A stretch of DNA of 64,000 nucleotides from an uncultured Paracoccaceae bacterium (GTDB lineage Bacteria > Pseudomonadota > Alphaproteobacteria > Rhodobacterales > Rhodobacteraceae): positions 33,501 through 97,500 of the forward strand of contig CANNFE010000003.1 in NCBI GenBank assembly GCA_947503775.1, in the 5' to 3' direction. The position numbers and the translations under genes are program-made. The notes beneath the pieces are model-generated. The model worked only from the letters and a program-made list of their open reading frames with translations. It ran no database searches and was not told the origin of the DNA. Positions 54,453-64,000 of the stretch are shown here, in pieces; the first letter of the stretch is position 1, and each line of letters begins with the position of its first letter.

Positions 54453-56084
54453 GTGACTGAGGATGTAGCCGATTTCGTGATCGTGGGGGCCGGATCCGCC
54501 GGCTGCGTTCTGGCGAATCGTCTGTCCGCCGATCCGAAAAACCACGTCGTCCTGCTCGAAGCGGGAGGGCGCGACTGGAATCCGTGGATCCATATTCCGG
54601 TCGGCTACTTCAAGACGATGCACAATCCTTCCGTCGACTGGTGCTACAAGACCGAGCCTGATCCAGGGCTGAACGGCAGACAACTCGACTGGCCGCGCGG
54701 GAAGGTTTTGGGAGGCTCCTCGTCGCTCAACGGGCTGCTTTATGTCCGGGGACAACCGCAGGATTACGACCGCTGGCAACAGATGGGCAATACCGGCTGG
54801 GGATGGGACGACGTTCTGCCCCTCTTCAAGCGATCCGAATGTCAGGAGCGGGGCGCGGACGCGTATCATGGCGATCAGGGCCCGCTTTCGGTCTCGAATA
54901 TGAGGATCCAGCGCCCGATCTGCGATGCCTGGGTCGCGGCGGCCCAGGCCGCGGGCTATCCGTTCAACCCCGATTACAACGGGGCCGATCAGGACGGTGT
55001 CGGATATTTCCAGCTGACCACCCGCAAGGGGCGACGCTGCTCCAGCGCGGTCGCCTTTCTCAACCCGGTGCGGTCACGCCCGAATCTCAGGATCATCACC
55101 GGTGCGCATACCCAGCGGATCCTGATCGAGAACGGTCGCGCCACAGGGGCGATCTACCGCGACCGAAGCGGCACGGAACAAACCGTCCGCGCGCGCGGTG
55201 AGGTGATCCTCTCGTCCGGCGCCATCGGCTCACCGCAGCTTCTGATGCTGTCAGGGATCGGAGAGGTCGAGCATTTGCGCGATCTCGGCATCGATGTGAT
55301 CCAGAACAAACCCGCCGTCGGCCGGAACCTTCAGGATCATCTTCAGGCCCGACTGATCTACAAATGCAACGAGCCGACCTTAAACGATGAAGTGCGCAGC
55401 CCGCTCGATCAAATACGGATCGCGCTGCGCTACGCCATGTTCCGATCCGGGCCGATGGCGATGGCCGCCAGCCTCGCCACCGGGTTCCTGCGCACCGAAG
55501 AACATGTCGAAACGCCCGATATCCAGTTTCACGTCCAGCCCTGGTCTGCCGACAGTCCCGGCGAGGGCGTTCATCCGTTCTCTGCCTTCACGATGTCGGT
55601 CTGCCAGCTGCGCCCGGAGAGCCGGGGCGAGATCCGTCTGACCTCGGCCAGGGCCTCCGATCATCCGGCAATCCGGACGAATTACCTGTCGACCGAGACC
55701 GACTGCCGCACGATCGTGAATGGCATCCGGATCGCCCGCCGCATCGCACGCCACGCCCCGCTGACATCAAAGATCGCCGAGGAATTCAGGCCGAATGCCT
55801 CTCTCGCGATGGACGACTACGAGGGCACGCTGGACTGGGCGCGCAATTTCTCCACCACGATCTATCATCCGGCGGGCACATGCCGGATGGGCGCCGATCC
55901 TCAGGCCGTCGTCGATGCGCGGCTTCGCGTGAAGGGTATCGATGGACTTAGGATCGCCGACTGCTCCATCATGCCGGAAATCATCTCCGGAAACACGAAT
56001 GCCCCCGCGATCATGATAGGAGAAAAAGCCTCCGACATGATCCTTCAAGACCAGAAACAAGGCCCGAACCGCGCGGTCGCCTGA
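54453..56084 (+). CDS. iseJ: GMC-family dehydrogenase, probable isethionate dehydrogenase
   Basis: The 543-residue FAD enzyme has an N-terminal nucleotide motif [48 protein letters not shown] and a C-terminal active-site IYHPAGTCRMGADP. It is choline dehydrogenase-like, but its neighbours are a TRAP transporter, an IclR regulator and xsc. In described isethionate clusters the GMC enzyme IseJ oxidises isethionate to sulfoacetaldehyde, the Xsc substrate. The start is uncertain: GTG at 54453 is preferred, while a TTG at 54402 would extend it by 17 residues. Confidence 0.8.
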   Translation: MTEDVADFVIVGAGSAGCVLANRLSADPKNHVVLLEAGGRDWNPWIHIPVGYFKTMHNPSVDWCYKTEPDPGLNGRQLDWPRGKVLGGSSSLNGLLYVRGQPQDYDRWQQMGNTGWGWDDVLPLFKRSECQERGADAYHGDQGPLSVSNMRIQRPICDAWVAAAQAAGYPFNPDYNGADQDGVGYFQLTTRKGRRCSSAVAFLNPVRSRPNLRIITGAHTQRILIENGRATGAIYRDRSGTEQTVRARGEVILSSGAIGSPQLLMLSGIGEVEHLRDLGIDVIQNKPAVGRNLQDHLQARLIYKCNEPTLNDEVRSPLDQIRIALRYAMFRSGPMAMAASLATGFLRTEEHVETPDIQFHVQPWSADSPGEGVHPFSAFTMSVCQLRPESRGEIRLTSARASDHPAIRTNYLSTETDCRTIVNGIRIARRIARHAPLTSKIAEEFRPNASLAMDDYEGTLDWARNFSTTIYHPAGTCRMGADPQAVVDARLRVKGIDGLRIADCSIMPEIISGNTNAPAIMIGEKASDMILQDQKQGPNRAVA

Positions 56085-56119
56085 CCGCCATCCCGATTGC
56101 CGAGAAGGAACGAGACCCC

Positions 56120-57898
56120 ATGAAAATGACCACCGAAGAAGCCTTCGTGAAAACCCTGCAACGGCACGGGATCGAACATGCATTCGGCATCATCGGGTCG
56201 GCCATGATGCCGATTTCGGATCTCTTCCCCAAGGCGGGCATCACGTTCTGGGACTGCGCCCATGAGGGCAGCGCCGGAATGATGGCCGATGGCTACACGC
56301 GCGCGACCGGCAAGATGTCGATGATGATCGCCCAGAACGGGCCGGGCATCACCAACTTCGTCACCGCCGTCAAAACGGCCTACTGGAACCACACGCCGCT
56401 TTTGCTCGTCACTCCTCAGGCCGCCAACAAGACCATCGGGCAAGGCGGCTTTCAGGAGGTCGAGCAGATGAAACTCTTCGAGGATATGGTCGCCTATCAG
56501 GAAGAGGTCCGCGATCCCTCCCGCATGGCCGAGGTTTTGGCGCGCGTCATCTCCAAGGCCAAGCTCACCTCCGCTCCGGCTCAGATCAACGTCCCGCGCG
56601 ATTTCTGGACGCAGGTCATCGATATCGAGATCCCCGATCCGATCGAGTTCGAACGCTCCTCAGGCGGTGAAAACTCCGTGACAAAAGCCGCCGAGCTTCT
56701 GTCGCAGGCAAAGAACCCGGTGATCCTGAACGGCGCGGGCGTCGTCCTTTCGGAGGGCGGCATCGAGGCGAGTAAGGCTCTGGCCGAACGGCTCGATGCG
56801 CCGGTCTGCGTCGGCTACCAGCACAACGACGCGTTCCCCGGCTCGCATCCTCTTTTCGCCGGTCCACTGGGCTATAACGGCTCGAAAGCGGGGATGGAGC
56901 TGATCAAGGCCGCCGATGTCGTTCTTTGCCTGGGAACGCGGCTCAATCCTTTTTCGACCCTGCCTGGCTACGGCATGGAATACTGGCCTCAGGATGCGAA
57001 GATCATTCAGGTCGATATCAATCCCGACCGGATCGGCCTGACCAAGAAGGTCACCGTGGGGATCGTCGGGGATGCCGCAAGGGTGGCGCAGGGCATTCTG
57101 AACAAGCTTTCCAAAACCGCTGGCGACGAGGGTCGCGATGCGCGCAAAGCCAGGATCGCCGAAACCAAATCGAAATGGGCGCAGCAGCTCTCGTCGATGG
57201 ATCACGAAGAGGACGATCCGGGCACGACCTGGAACGAACGGGCCCGCGAGGCGAAATCCGATTGGATGAGCCCGCGCATGGCCTGGCGCGCGATCCAAGG
57301 CGCCCTGCCGCGAGACGCGATCATCAGCTCGGATATCGGCAACAATTGCGCCATCGGCAACGCCTATCCATCCTTCGAAATAGGACGCAAGTATCTGGCC
57401 CCCGGTCTTTTCGGCCCCTGCGGCTACGGCCTTCCCGCCATCGTCGGCGCCAAGATCGGCTGCCCGGACGTGCCCGTCGTCGGCTTTGCCGGAGACGGCG
57501 CCTTCGGGATCGCGGTGAACGAGTTGACGGCCATCGGTCGTGGAGACTGGCCCGGCATTACCCAGATCGTCTTTCGTAACTATCAATGGGGCGCCGAGAA
57601 ACGGAATTCGACCCTTTGGTTCGAGGACAATTTCGTCGGCACCGAACTGGACGAAGACGTCTCCTTTGCCGGAATCGCCAAAGCCTGCGGCCTGCAAGGC
57701 GCCGTCGCGCGAACCATGGACGAGCTGACCGAGGCGCTGCGCAAGGCGATCAAGGACCAGATGGAGAGCGGGACAACCACGCTGATCGAAGCGATGATCA
57801 ATCAGGAACTGGGCGAGCCCTTCCGGCGTGACGCAATGAAAAAGCCGGTCGCCGTCGCGGGCATCGACGCCTCCGACATGGTCTCGCAAAGGGTGTAG
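56120..57898 (+). CDS. xsc: Sulfoacetaldehyde acetyltransferase
   Basis: The 592-residue thiamine-diphosphate enzyme converts sulfoacetaldehyde and phosphate to acetyl phosphate and sulfite. It carries GIIGSAMMPISDLFPKAGIT, CAHEGSAGMMADGYTRATGK (with the cofactor-activating Glu), TIGQGGFQEVEQMKLFED and the ThDP/Mg motif GDGAFGIAVNEL with RNYQWGAEK. The N-terminal SAMMPISDLFPKAGITFWD region is characteristic of Xsc and not of acetolactate synthase. It follows the dehydrogenase by 35 bp. The usual pta gene is not adjacent. Confidence 0.95.
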   Translation: MKMTTEEAFVKTLQRHGIEHAFGIIGSAMMPISDLFPKAGITFWDCAHEGSAGMMADGYTRATGKMSMMIAQNGPGITNFVTAVKTAYWNHTPLLLVTPQAANKTIGQGGFQEVEQMKLFEDMVAYQEEVRDPSRMAEVLARVISKAKLTSAPAQINVPRDFWTQVIDIEIPDPIEFERSSGGENSVTKAAELLSQAKNPVILNGAGVVLSEGGIEASKALAERLDAPVCVGYQHNDAFPGSHPLFAGPLGYNGSKAGMELIKAADVVLCLGTRLNPFSTLPGYGMEYWPQDAKIIQVDINPDRIGLTKKVTVGIVGDAARVAQGILNKLSKTAGDEGRDARKARIAETKSKWAQQLSSMDHEEDDPGTTWNERAREAKSDWMSPRMAWRAIQGALPRDAIISSDIGNNCAIGNAYPSFEIGRKYLAPGLFGPCGYGLPAIVGAKIGCPDVPVVGFAGDGAFGIAVNELTAIGRGDWPGITQIVFRNYQWGAEKRNSTLWFEDNFVGTELDEDVSFAGIAKACGLQGAVARTMDELTEALRKAIKDQMESGTTTLIEAMINQELGEPFRRDAMKKPVAVAGIDASDMVSQRV

Positions 57899-57919
57899 GC
57901 CAAAGGACCGCCCGGCAGA

Positions 57920-59581
57920 TCAGCGCTGCTGGGTCCGCCAATCGGGGTGGATCCAAGGCTCCGCGTTGGAGGCCGGCAGCGGATCGCGGCCCAGAATATG
58001 ATCGGCGGCCTTTTCGCCGACCATGATCGACGGGCCGTTGATATTGCCGTTCGTCACCCTCGGAAAGATCGAGCTGTCGGCGACCCGCAATCCGTCCACG
58101 CCGATCACCCGGCACTCAGGATCGACAACCACCATCGGATCGCCCGCATCCCCCATCCTCGCCGTCCCGCAAGGATGATAAGCGCTCTCGGCATGTTCGG
58201 CGATGAACCGGTCAAGCGCCGCGTCCGATTGCACGTCCTCTCCCGGTTGCAGCTCTCTGCCCGCATAAGGCGCAAAAGCATCCTGCCCGAAGATCTCGCG
58301 CGTCAGACGGATACAGGTTCGGAAGATTTCCCAGTCTTCGGGATGGCTCATATAGTTGAACACGATCCGGGGCGCCGCCGCCGGATCGGAGGACCGCAAG
58401 GTCACCTCTCCCCGCGACGGCGATCGCATCGGACCGACATGGGCCTGAAATCCATGCTCTCTCGCGGCGATCTTGCCATCGTAGCGGACGGCGAGCGGCA
58501 GGAAGTGATACTGGATGTCGGGATACTCGACGCCTGCCGATGACCGGATAAAGGCTGTCGATTCGAACTGGTTCGACGCCCCCGGACCCGTTCGCGTCAA
58601 AAGCCACTGCGCCCCGACCCGCGCCTTGCCCAAAAGCGACCAATACCGGTAAAGCGAAACCGGCTGGAGGCTCGCCTTCTGGATATAAAGCTCAAGGTGA
58701 TCCTGAAGATTCTGCCCGACACCGCCTCTGTCCGCCACAACGGGGATCCCATACTCGGCCAGATGATCGGCGGGCCCGACGCCCGACAGCATCAGCAGCT
58801 TTGGCGTGTTGATCGAAGAGGCGGCCAGGATAACCTCACGGCGCGCCCGGATGACCTCGGTGCCTCCCCGGCGGTCAACCTCGACCCCGACCGCGCGCCC
58901 CGTCTCGATCACGACCTTGCGGGCAAAGCCTGTGACAATCTCGCAATTGCTTCGCCCTAGCGCGGGCTTCAGATACGCGTTGGCCGCCGACCATCTTTGA
59001 CCGCGATGGATCGTATGCTCCATCGGGCCGAACCCCTCCTGTTTCTCCCCGTTATAGTCATCCGTCGTCTCATAGCCCGCCTGCCGGCCGGCCTCGACAA
59101 AAGCGGTGACCAAGGGGTTGTCGCGCGCCCCCCGCGTGACATGCAACGGCCCGCTCCGCCCCCTCCAGGCCGGATCGCCGCCATGCCCGTTAGCATGCCA
59201 CGCCTCCATCCGCTGAAAATACGGCAGCACATCCGCATAGGCCCATCCGGCCGCCCCGCTCGCGGCCCAATGATCGAAATCGCGCGCATGACCGCGCACA
59301 TAAACCATCCCGTTGATCGAAGAGGATCCGCCGATCACCTTACCGCGCGGCGTGGCCAGTCTGCGCCCGTTCAGATGCGGCTCGGGCTCGCTTTCAAAGC
59401 CCCAGTCGTATCTCTTCATATTCATCGGATAGGACAAAGCGCCGGGCATCTGAATGAACGGCCCCGCATCGCTTCCACCAAATTCGATCACCAGAACACT
59501 GTTGCGACCGTCCTCGGACAGCCGATAGGCCAGCGCGCATCCGGCCGAGCCTGCACCCACGATGACGTAATCGGCCTCCAT
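57920..59581 (-). CDS. betA: Choline dehydrogenase BetA
   Basis: The 553-residue FAD/GMC enzyme oxidises choline to betaine aldehyde at the membrane. Signature segments include [72 protein letters not shown] and [19 protein letters not shown]. The ATG at 59579-59581 (MEADYV) gives the usual N-terminus; an ATG one codon earlier is also possible. The gene converges with xsc and follows betB with an 8-bp gap. Confidence 0.95.
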   Translation of the reverse strand: MEADYVIVGAGSAGCALAYRLSEDGRNSVLVIEFGGSDAGPFIQMPGALSYPMNMKRYDWGFESEPEPHLNGRRLATPRGKVIGGSSSINGMVYVRGHARDFDHWAASGAAGWAYADVLPYFQRMEAWHANGHGGDPAWRGRSGPLHVTRGARDNPLVTAFVEAGRQAGYETTDDYNGEKQEGFGPMEHTIHRGQRWSAANAYLKPALGRSNCEIVTGFARKVVIETGRAVGVEVDRRGGTEVIRARREVILAASSINTPKLLMLSGVGPADHLAEYGIPVVADRGGVGQNLQDHLELYIQKASLQPVSLYRYWSLLGKARVGAQWLLTRTGPGASNQFESTAFIRSSAGVEYPDIQYHFLPLAVRYDGKIAAREHGFQAHVGPMRSPSRGEVTLRSSDPAAAPRIVFNYMSHPEDWEIFRTCIRLTREIFGQDAFAPYAGRELQPGEDVQSDAALDRFIAEHAESAYHPCGTARMGDAGDPMVVVDPECRVIGVDGLRVADSSIFPRVTNGNINGPSIMVGEKAADHILGRDPLPASNAEPWIHPDWRTQQR

Positions 59582-59589
59582 CATCCGTT

Positions 59590-61041
59590 TCAATAGGGCG
59601 CGTCGACTGGGCCGGTGGCGACATAGACGGATTTCGTCTGCGTATAATGCTCGATCGCCGCCTTGGAATTCTCGCGTCCAAGCCCCGACGCCTTCACGCC
59701 GCCGAACGGCATCTCGACCGGCGCAAGATTGTAGGTGTTGATCCAGCAGGTCCCCGCCTCGAGCGCGCGAACGACCCGGTGCGCGCGCGCCAGATCCCGC
59801 GTGAACACCCCCGCAGAGAGGCCGAATTCGGTCGCATTGGCCCGCGCGATCACCTCTTCCTCGGTCTCGAAATCCAGAACCGACATGACCGGACCAAAGA
59901 TCTCTTCTTTCGCGATGATCATCTCGTCGGTGACATCGGCAAAGACCGTCGGCTCCACGAAATATCCATCGAGATCCGAAACCCGCTTGCCCCCGCAGAC
60001 AAGGCTCGCCCCCTCCTCCTGCCCGATCCTGATATACCCCATCACCTTGTCGAGCTGCGCCTCGCTGACGAGCGGACCCATCTGCGTCGTCTCATCCATC
60101 GGATCGCCCAGCCGGATCTTCGCAGCCCGCGCGGCAAACCGTTTGAGAAACTCCGCCTTGATCGAGCTGTGCACGAAAACCCGCGTCCCGTTCGAGCAGA
60201 CTTGCCCCGACGAATACATGTTCCCCAGCATCGCCCCGCCGACCGCATCGTCGAGATCGGCATCCTCGAAGACGATCAGGGGCGACTTGCCCCCAAGCTC
60301 CATCGTCACATGCTTCATCTGGGCAGCGGCGGCTTCATACACGGTCCGCCCCGTTGTCACGGAGCCCGTCAAGGACACCTTTGCCACCCGGGGATCGCTC
60401 ACAAGCTGCCCGCCCACATCGCCAAAGCCCTGCACCACGTTGAAACATCCCGCAGGCAGACCCGCCTCGTGCAGGATCTCGGCCACCTTGAGCGCGCAAA
60501 GCGGCGTCGTCTCGGAAGGCTTGAAGATCATCGCATTGCCGCACGCCAAGGCGGGCGCCGCCTTCCAACAGGCGATCTGGGTCGGATAATTCCAGGCCCC
60601 AATCCCGAGGCACACTCCCAAAGGCTCGCGGATCGTGTAGCTGAAATCCGGACCCAGCGGGATATATTCCCCGGTCAAACTGGCCGACAGACCACCGAAA
60701 TACTCCAGCGCATCCGCGCCACTCGTCGCATCGGCGACCAGCGTTTCCTGCAGCGGCTTGCCCGTATCCCGTGTCTCGAGAATGCTCAGGTCGCGGTTCC
60801 GCTCCCGCATCAGATCCGCGGCCCGCCGCAGGATTCGGCCACGTTCCATCCCGGTCATGGCGGCCCATTGCGTCTGCGCAGTCGACGCTGACGTGACGGC
60901 CTGCTCAACGATCCCGGGCGTTGCGCTGTGAACCCGTGCAATCACCTGCCCCGTCGCGGGATGGATGACATCAATGGGCGCGCCGGACGTGTCTTCGACA
61001 TAGGCGCCGTCGATGAAATGGCTGGCGGTCGGCTGGGTCAT
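59590..61041 (-). CDS. betB: Betaine aldehyde dehydrogenase BetB
   Basis: The 483-residue NAD(P)-dependent enzyme converts betaine aldehyde to glycine betaine. Visible residues are [37 protein letters not shown] (catalytic Glu) and [16 protein letters not shown] (catalytic Cys), with the family's ETVPLCALK-like cofactor site reading ETTPLCALK. The length is typical. Its start overlaps betI by 4 bp and betA follows, giving a betI-betB-betA operon. Confidence 0.96.
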   Translation of the reverse strand: MTQPTASHFIDGAYVEDTSGAPIDVIHPATGQVIARVHSATPGIVEQAVTSASTAQTQWAAMTGMERGRILRRAADLMRERNRDLSILETRDTGKPLQETLVADATSGADALEYFGGLSASLTGEYIPLGPDFSYTIREPLGVCLGIGAWNYPTQIACWKAAPALACGNAMIFKPSETTPLCALKVAEILHEAGLPAGCFNVVQGFGDVGGQLVSDPRVAKVSLTGSVTTGRTVYEAAAAQMKHVTMELGGKSPLIVFEDADLDDAVGGAMLGNMYSSGQVCSNGTRVFVHSSIKAEFLKRFAARAAKIRLGDPMDETTQMGPLVSEAQLDKVMGYIRIGQEEGASLVCGGKRVSDLDGYFVEPTVFADVTDEMIIAKEEIFGPVMSVLDFETEEEVIARANATEFGLSAGVFTRDLARAHRVVRALEAGTCWINTYNLAPVEMPFGGVKASGLGRENSKAAIEHYTQTKSVYVATGPVDAPY

Positions 61042-61625
61042 TCGCTCGATCCCGTCGCCAGGGCCTGATCGACATAGCGGCTGACGATGCCGTGGGCCTC
61101 CGACGCATTCATCTCCTGAGGCCGCAGGGCATATTGTAGGTAAAGGCCATCGATCATCGCTGCGATCCCGCGCGCGAGCGGGTCGGGATCCCTATCGCCC
61201 AGCCTTCTCAATTCATGACGCAGGTTCGAAGAAAGCCTTTTGTGGTAAACGCTTAGCAGACGGGACGCGCCATCGGATGTCTGGGCCAGCACATAGAAAT
61301 GAAGCCAGGCGCTGATCGTCTCCGGATGGAAATTCGTTAGGGAAAAGCTCGCCCGGATGATCGCATCAAGCCGTGTCCGCGGGGTCTCCGCATCGGCCAA
61401 AGCGCGGCGCACCTCCTCGCCGAACACGGTCAGGATATGGCGCATGGCAGCCAGAAAGACCTTTTCCTTGCTGCCGAAATAATGATGAACCAACGCGCTC
61501 GAGACACCTGCCGTATCGGCGATCTGGCTCACGGTTACATCGAGTGACCCCGCACGCCCCACTTCGGCGATCGTCGCCGTCACGACCGAGTTCGTTCGTA
61601 TGGGTTTCATTCCAAGCTTGGGCAT
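61038..61625 (-). CDS. betI: Choline-responsive TetR-family repressor BetI
   Basis: The 195-residue regulator starts [20 protein letters not shown] and has the helix-turn-helix [20 protein letters not shown], followed by [15 protein letters not shown]. BetI represses bet genes without choline. It is the first gene of the operon, overlapping betB by 4 bp, and a palindrome 43 bp upstream of its start is a likely self-binding site. Confidence 0.93.
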   Translation of the reverse strand: MPKLGMKPIRTNSVVTATIAEVGRAGSLDVTVSQIADTAGVSSALVHHYFGSKEKVFLAAMRHILTVFGEEVRRALADAETPRTRLDAIIRASFSLTNFHPETISAWLHFYVLAQTSDGASRLLSVYHKRLSSNLRHELRRLGDRDPDPLARGIAAMIDGLYLQYALRPQEMNASEAHGIVSRYVDQALATGSSE

Positions 61626-61667
61626 AGCGCACTCTCAGATCATCATCTTTCGTGCAGGTATTTTTAA

Positions 61668-61683
61668 TTGACTGGTCAGTCAA
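61668..61683. promoter_or_regulatory. Probable BetI operator
   Basis: TTGACTGGTCAGTCAA is a 7-bp inverted repeat with a 2-bp centre, the type of site bound by TetR-family dimers, and it sits in the betI upstream region. Its TTGAC half also resembles a -35 element, which fits repression by occlusion. Confidence 0.65.
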
Positions 61684-61740
61684 GAAAAAGCCTCAGAGCC
61701 GACCATGCGAATTGGCCCGAGACCCGTTTTCTCCTTCAAC

Positions 61741-62008
61741 TTGAGGCAAAATCTGTCCCAACGAAGGAGATAGACAGAGTGAAGAGGCCGAAGAGCAGAT
61801 CATCGCGATCCTGAAGCAGCAGCAGAGCCGCATGGCGACGGCGAACGAGGCCAGAAATCAGCCGACAACCCCTTTCAAAGGCCGAAGGGAAGTCGGGTCG
61901 CCGGTCAGCATGCAATCCCGAAGAAAGAAAGGCATTCTCAAACGCAAACGGCCCACCGCGAGGGTGGGCCGTTTGCATATGGCTGGCACAAGACCAAATC
62001 TGCCTCAA
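61741..62008 (+). mobile_element. Degenerate IS3-family remnant (MITE-like)
   Basis: Near-perfect ends point inward: TTGAGGCA at 61741 and TGCCTCAA ending at 62008, with further partial matches inside (13 of 17 positions), and TG...CA termini as in IS3-family elements. Just inside the left end, GAAGGAG precedes a GTG at 61779. The translated segment EEQIIAILKQQQSRMATAN (about 61790-61850) matches the N-terminus of IS3-type OrfA, but with a small deletion after the first codons and then loss of similarity. No OrfB is present, so it cannot move by itself. No target duplication is visible. Confidence 0.65.
61944..61976. terminator. Long perfect hairpin, likely terminator
   Basis: A 14-bp perfect stem (GCAAACGGCCCACC with its complement) and a 5-nt GCGAG loop lie inside the IS remnant and downstream of the minus-strand rrn operon after the tRNA-fMet gene. 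The T-run usual for a terminator is imperfect (GTTTGC), but stem strength is high. It could stop rrn readthrough into betI. Confidence 0.6.
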
Positions 62009-62096
62009 AGCTGTCAGGCATCAACACGACAGCAAAGCCATAAGCCAAACGATCCAAAAGGACCGCTTGTGGCTGATAAATAGGGAATATTCGACC

Positions 62097-62173
<77 letters not shown>

Positions 62174-62228
62174 TCAAGGTCGAAGTATGATACATCGTCA
62201 GAGAGATACGGGCTGAGTTTCTTACTAG

Positions 62229-62344
62229 GTTTGGCGGTGACTTACTCTCCCACGCCTTAAGACGCAGTACCATCAGCGCAACGGTGCTTAACGGCCGAGT
62301 TCGGGATGGGATCGGGTGTTTCACTCGTGCTATGACCACCAAAC
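62229..62344 (-). rRNA. rrf: 5S ribosomal RNA
   Basis: The minus strand begins GTTTGGTGGTCATAGCACGA and contains CCCATCCCGAACTCGG, both conserved 5S segments; its ends are complementary (GTTTGGTGG and CCGCCAAAC). The boundaries are accurate to within a few bases. It lies between the 23S gene and tRNA-fMet. Confidence 0.92.
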
Positions 62345-62424
62345 CGAGAAAGAAACTCAACATCAGGCGTCCAAGCCATATGGTGTATGACTTCTGACCA
62401 GCGAAGACCTCGCTTCTACTGGAT

Positions 62425-64000
<1,576 letters not shown>

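Noticed and set aside
54453..56084. Annotation of the first GMC dehydrogenase as a second choline dehydrogenase
   Set aside because: Its operon partners are xsc and a TRAP transporter, while a clear betA with betB and betI lies further right.
56120..57898. Annotation as acetolactate synthase or another ThDP enzyme
   Set aside because: The N-terminal and TIGQGGFQEVEQ segments and the length are those of Xsc.
61832..62083. Short plus-strand open frame as a gene
   Set aside because: It runs through the IS remnant out of the OrfA frame's similarity and across the hairpin; no homologous protein is recognisable.

Overview
The window comes from a GC-rich alphaproteobacterium, most likely a marine Rhodobacteraceae (Roseobacter-group) species. 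The evidence is high GC, dense operons with 1-4 bp stop/start overlaps, an aa3-type oxidase subunit IV microprotein, a plant-type glutamate-cysteine ligase, a pyrB-pyrC-plsY operon, a betA-betB-betI cluster and a sulfonate pathway ending in Xsc. The right end enters an rrn operon read on the minus strand (23S 3' part, 5S, tRNA-fMet).

Layout. 1-3.0 kb: molybdenum cofactor and formate dehydrogenase maturation genes (mobB partial, mobA, fdhD) diverge from azlC-azlD. 3.0-8.5 kb: a lipoprotein with a possible permuted papain fold, the oxidase microprotein, an unknown protein, an MBL hydrolase, an acyl-CoA dehydrogenase and the Sua5-type threonylcarbamoyl-AMP synthase. 8.5-21.5 kb: a minus-strand cluster with a transmembrane Ser/Thr kinase carrying a periplasmic domain, an FHA protein, a PP2C phosphatase, a small GTPase-like protein with a degenerate switch II, a dynamin-like GTPase, a second small GTPase paralogous to the first, a roadblock-like protein and an unknown protein. 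These are followed by a PstS-like/OmpA fusion and a double PilJ-domain protein. I see no type VI secretion structural genes, so I propose a kinase/phosphatase-controlled dynamin-like membrane system; this is the most novel part of the window.

21.8-33.2 kb: YqgE, a DsbD-domain protein, an RND efflux pair, moaB with uracil-DNA glycosylase, and a pyrB / unknown / dihydroorotase-like / plsY operon. The dihydroorotase lacks the metal-binding HxH and the catalytic Asp, so it is probably the structural PyrC' type. 33.2-34.5 kb: a GbsR/MarR regulator and two unknown membrane proteins share a TTTCTG-N6-CAGAAA operator. 34.5-50.1 kb is mostly housekeeping: gshA, rsmE, ubiA, an OmpA protein with a coiled-coil partner, moaE-moaD-pgsA, uvrC, an SDR, a Ca/Na antiporter, a newly located 51-residue zinc-ribbon microprotein, an S49 peptidase, an ABC-2 exporter, a CBS protein and an Nth-like glycosylase.

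50.2-57.9 kb: an IclR regulator and a TRAP transporter (minus strand) diverge from a GMC dehydrogenase and xsc (plus strand) across a 21-bp palindrome. This matches an isethionate utilisation cluster: uptake, oxidation to sulfoacetaldehyde, then cleavage to acetyl phosphate and sulfite. 57.9-61.6 kb: choline-to-glycine-betaine genes under BetI. Between betI and the rrn operon is a ~268-bp remnant of an IS3-family element with inverted ends and an OrfA fragment.
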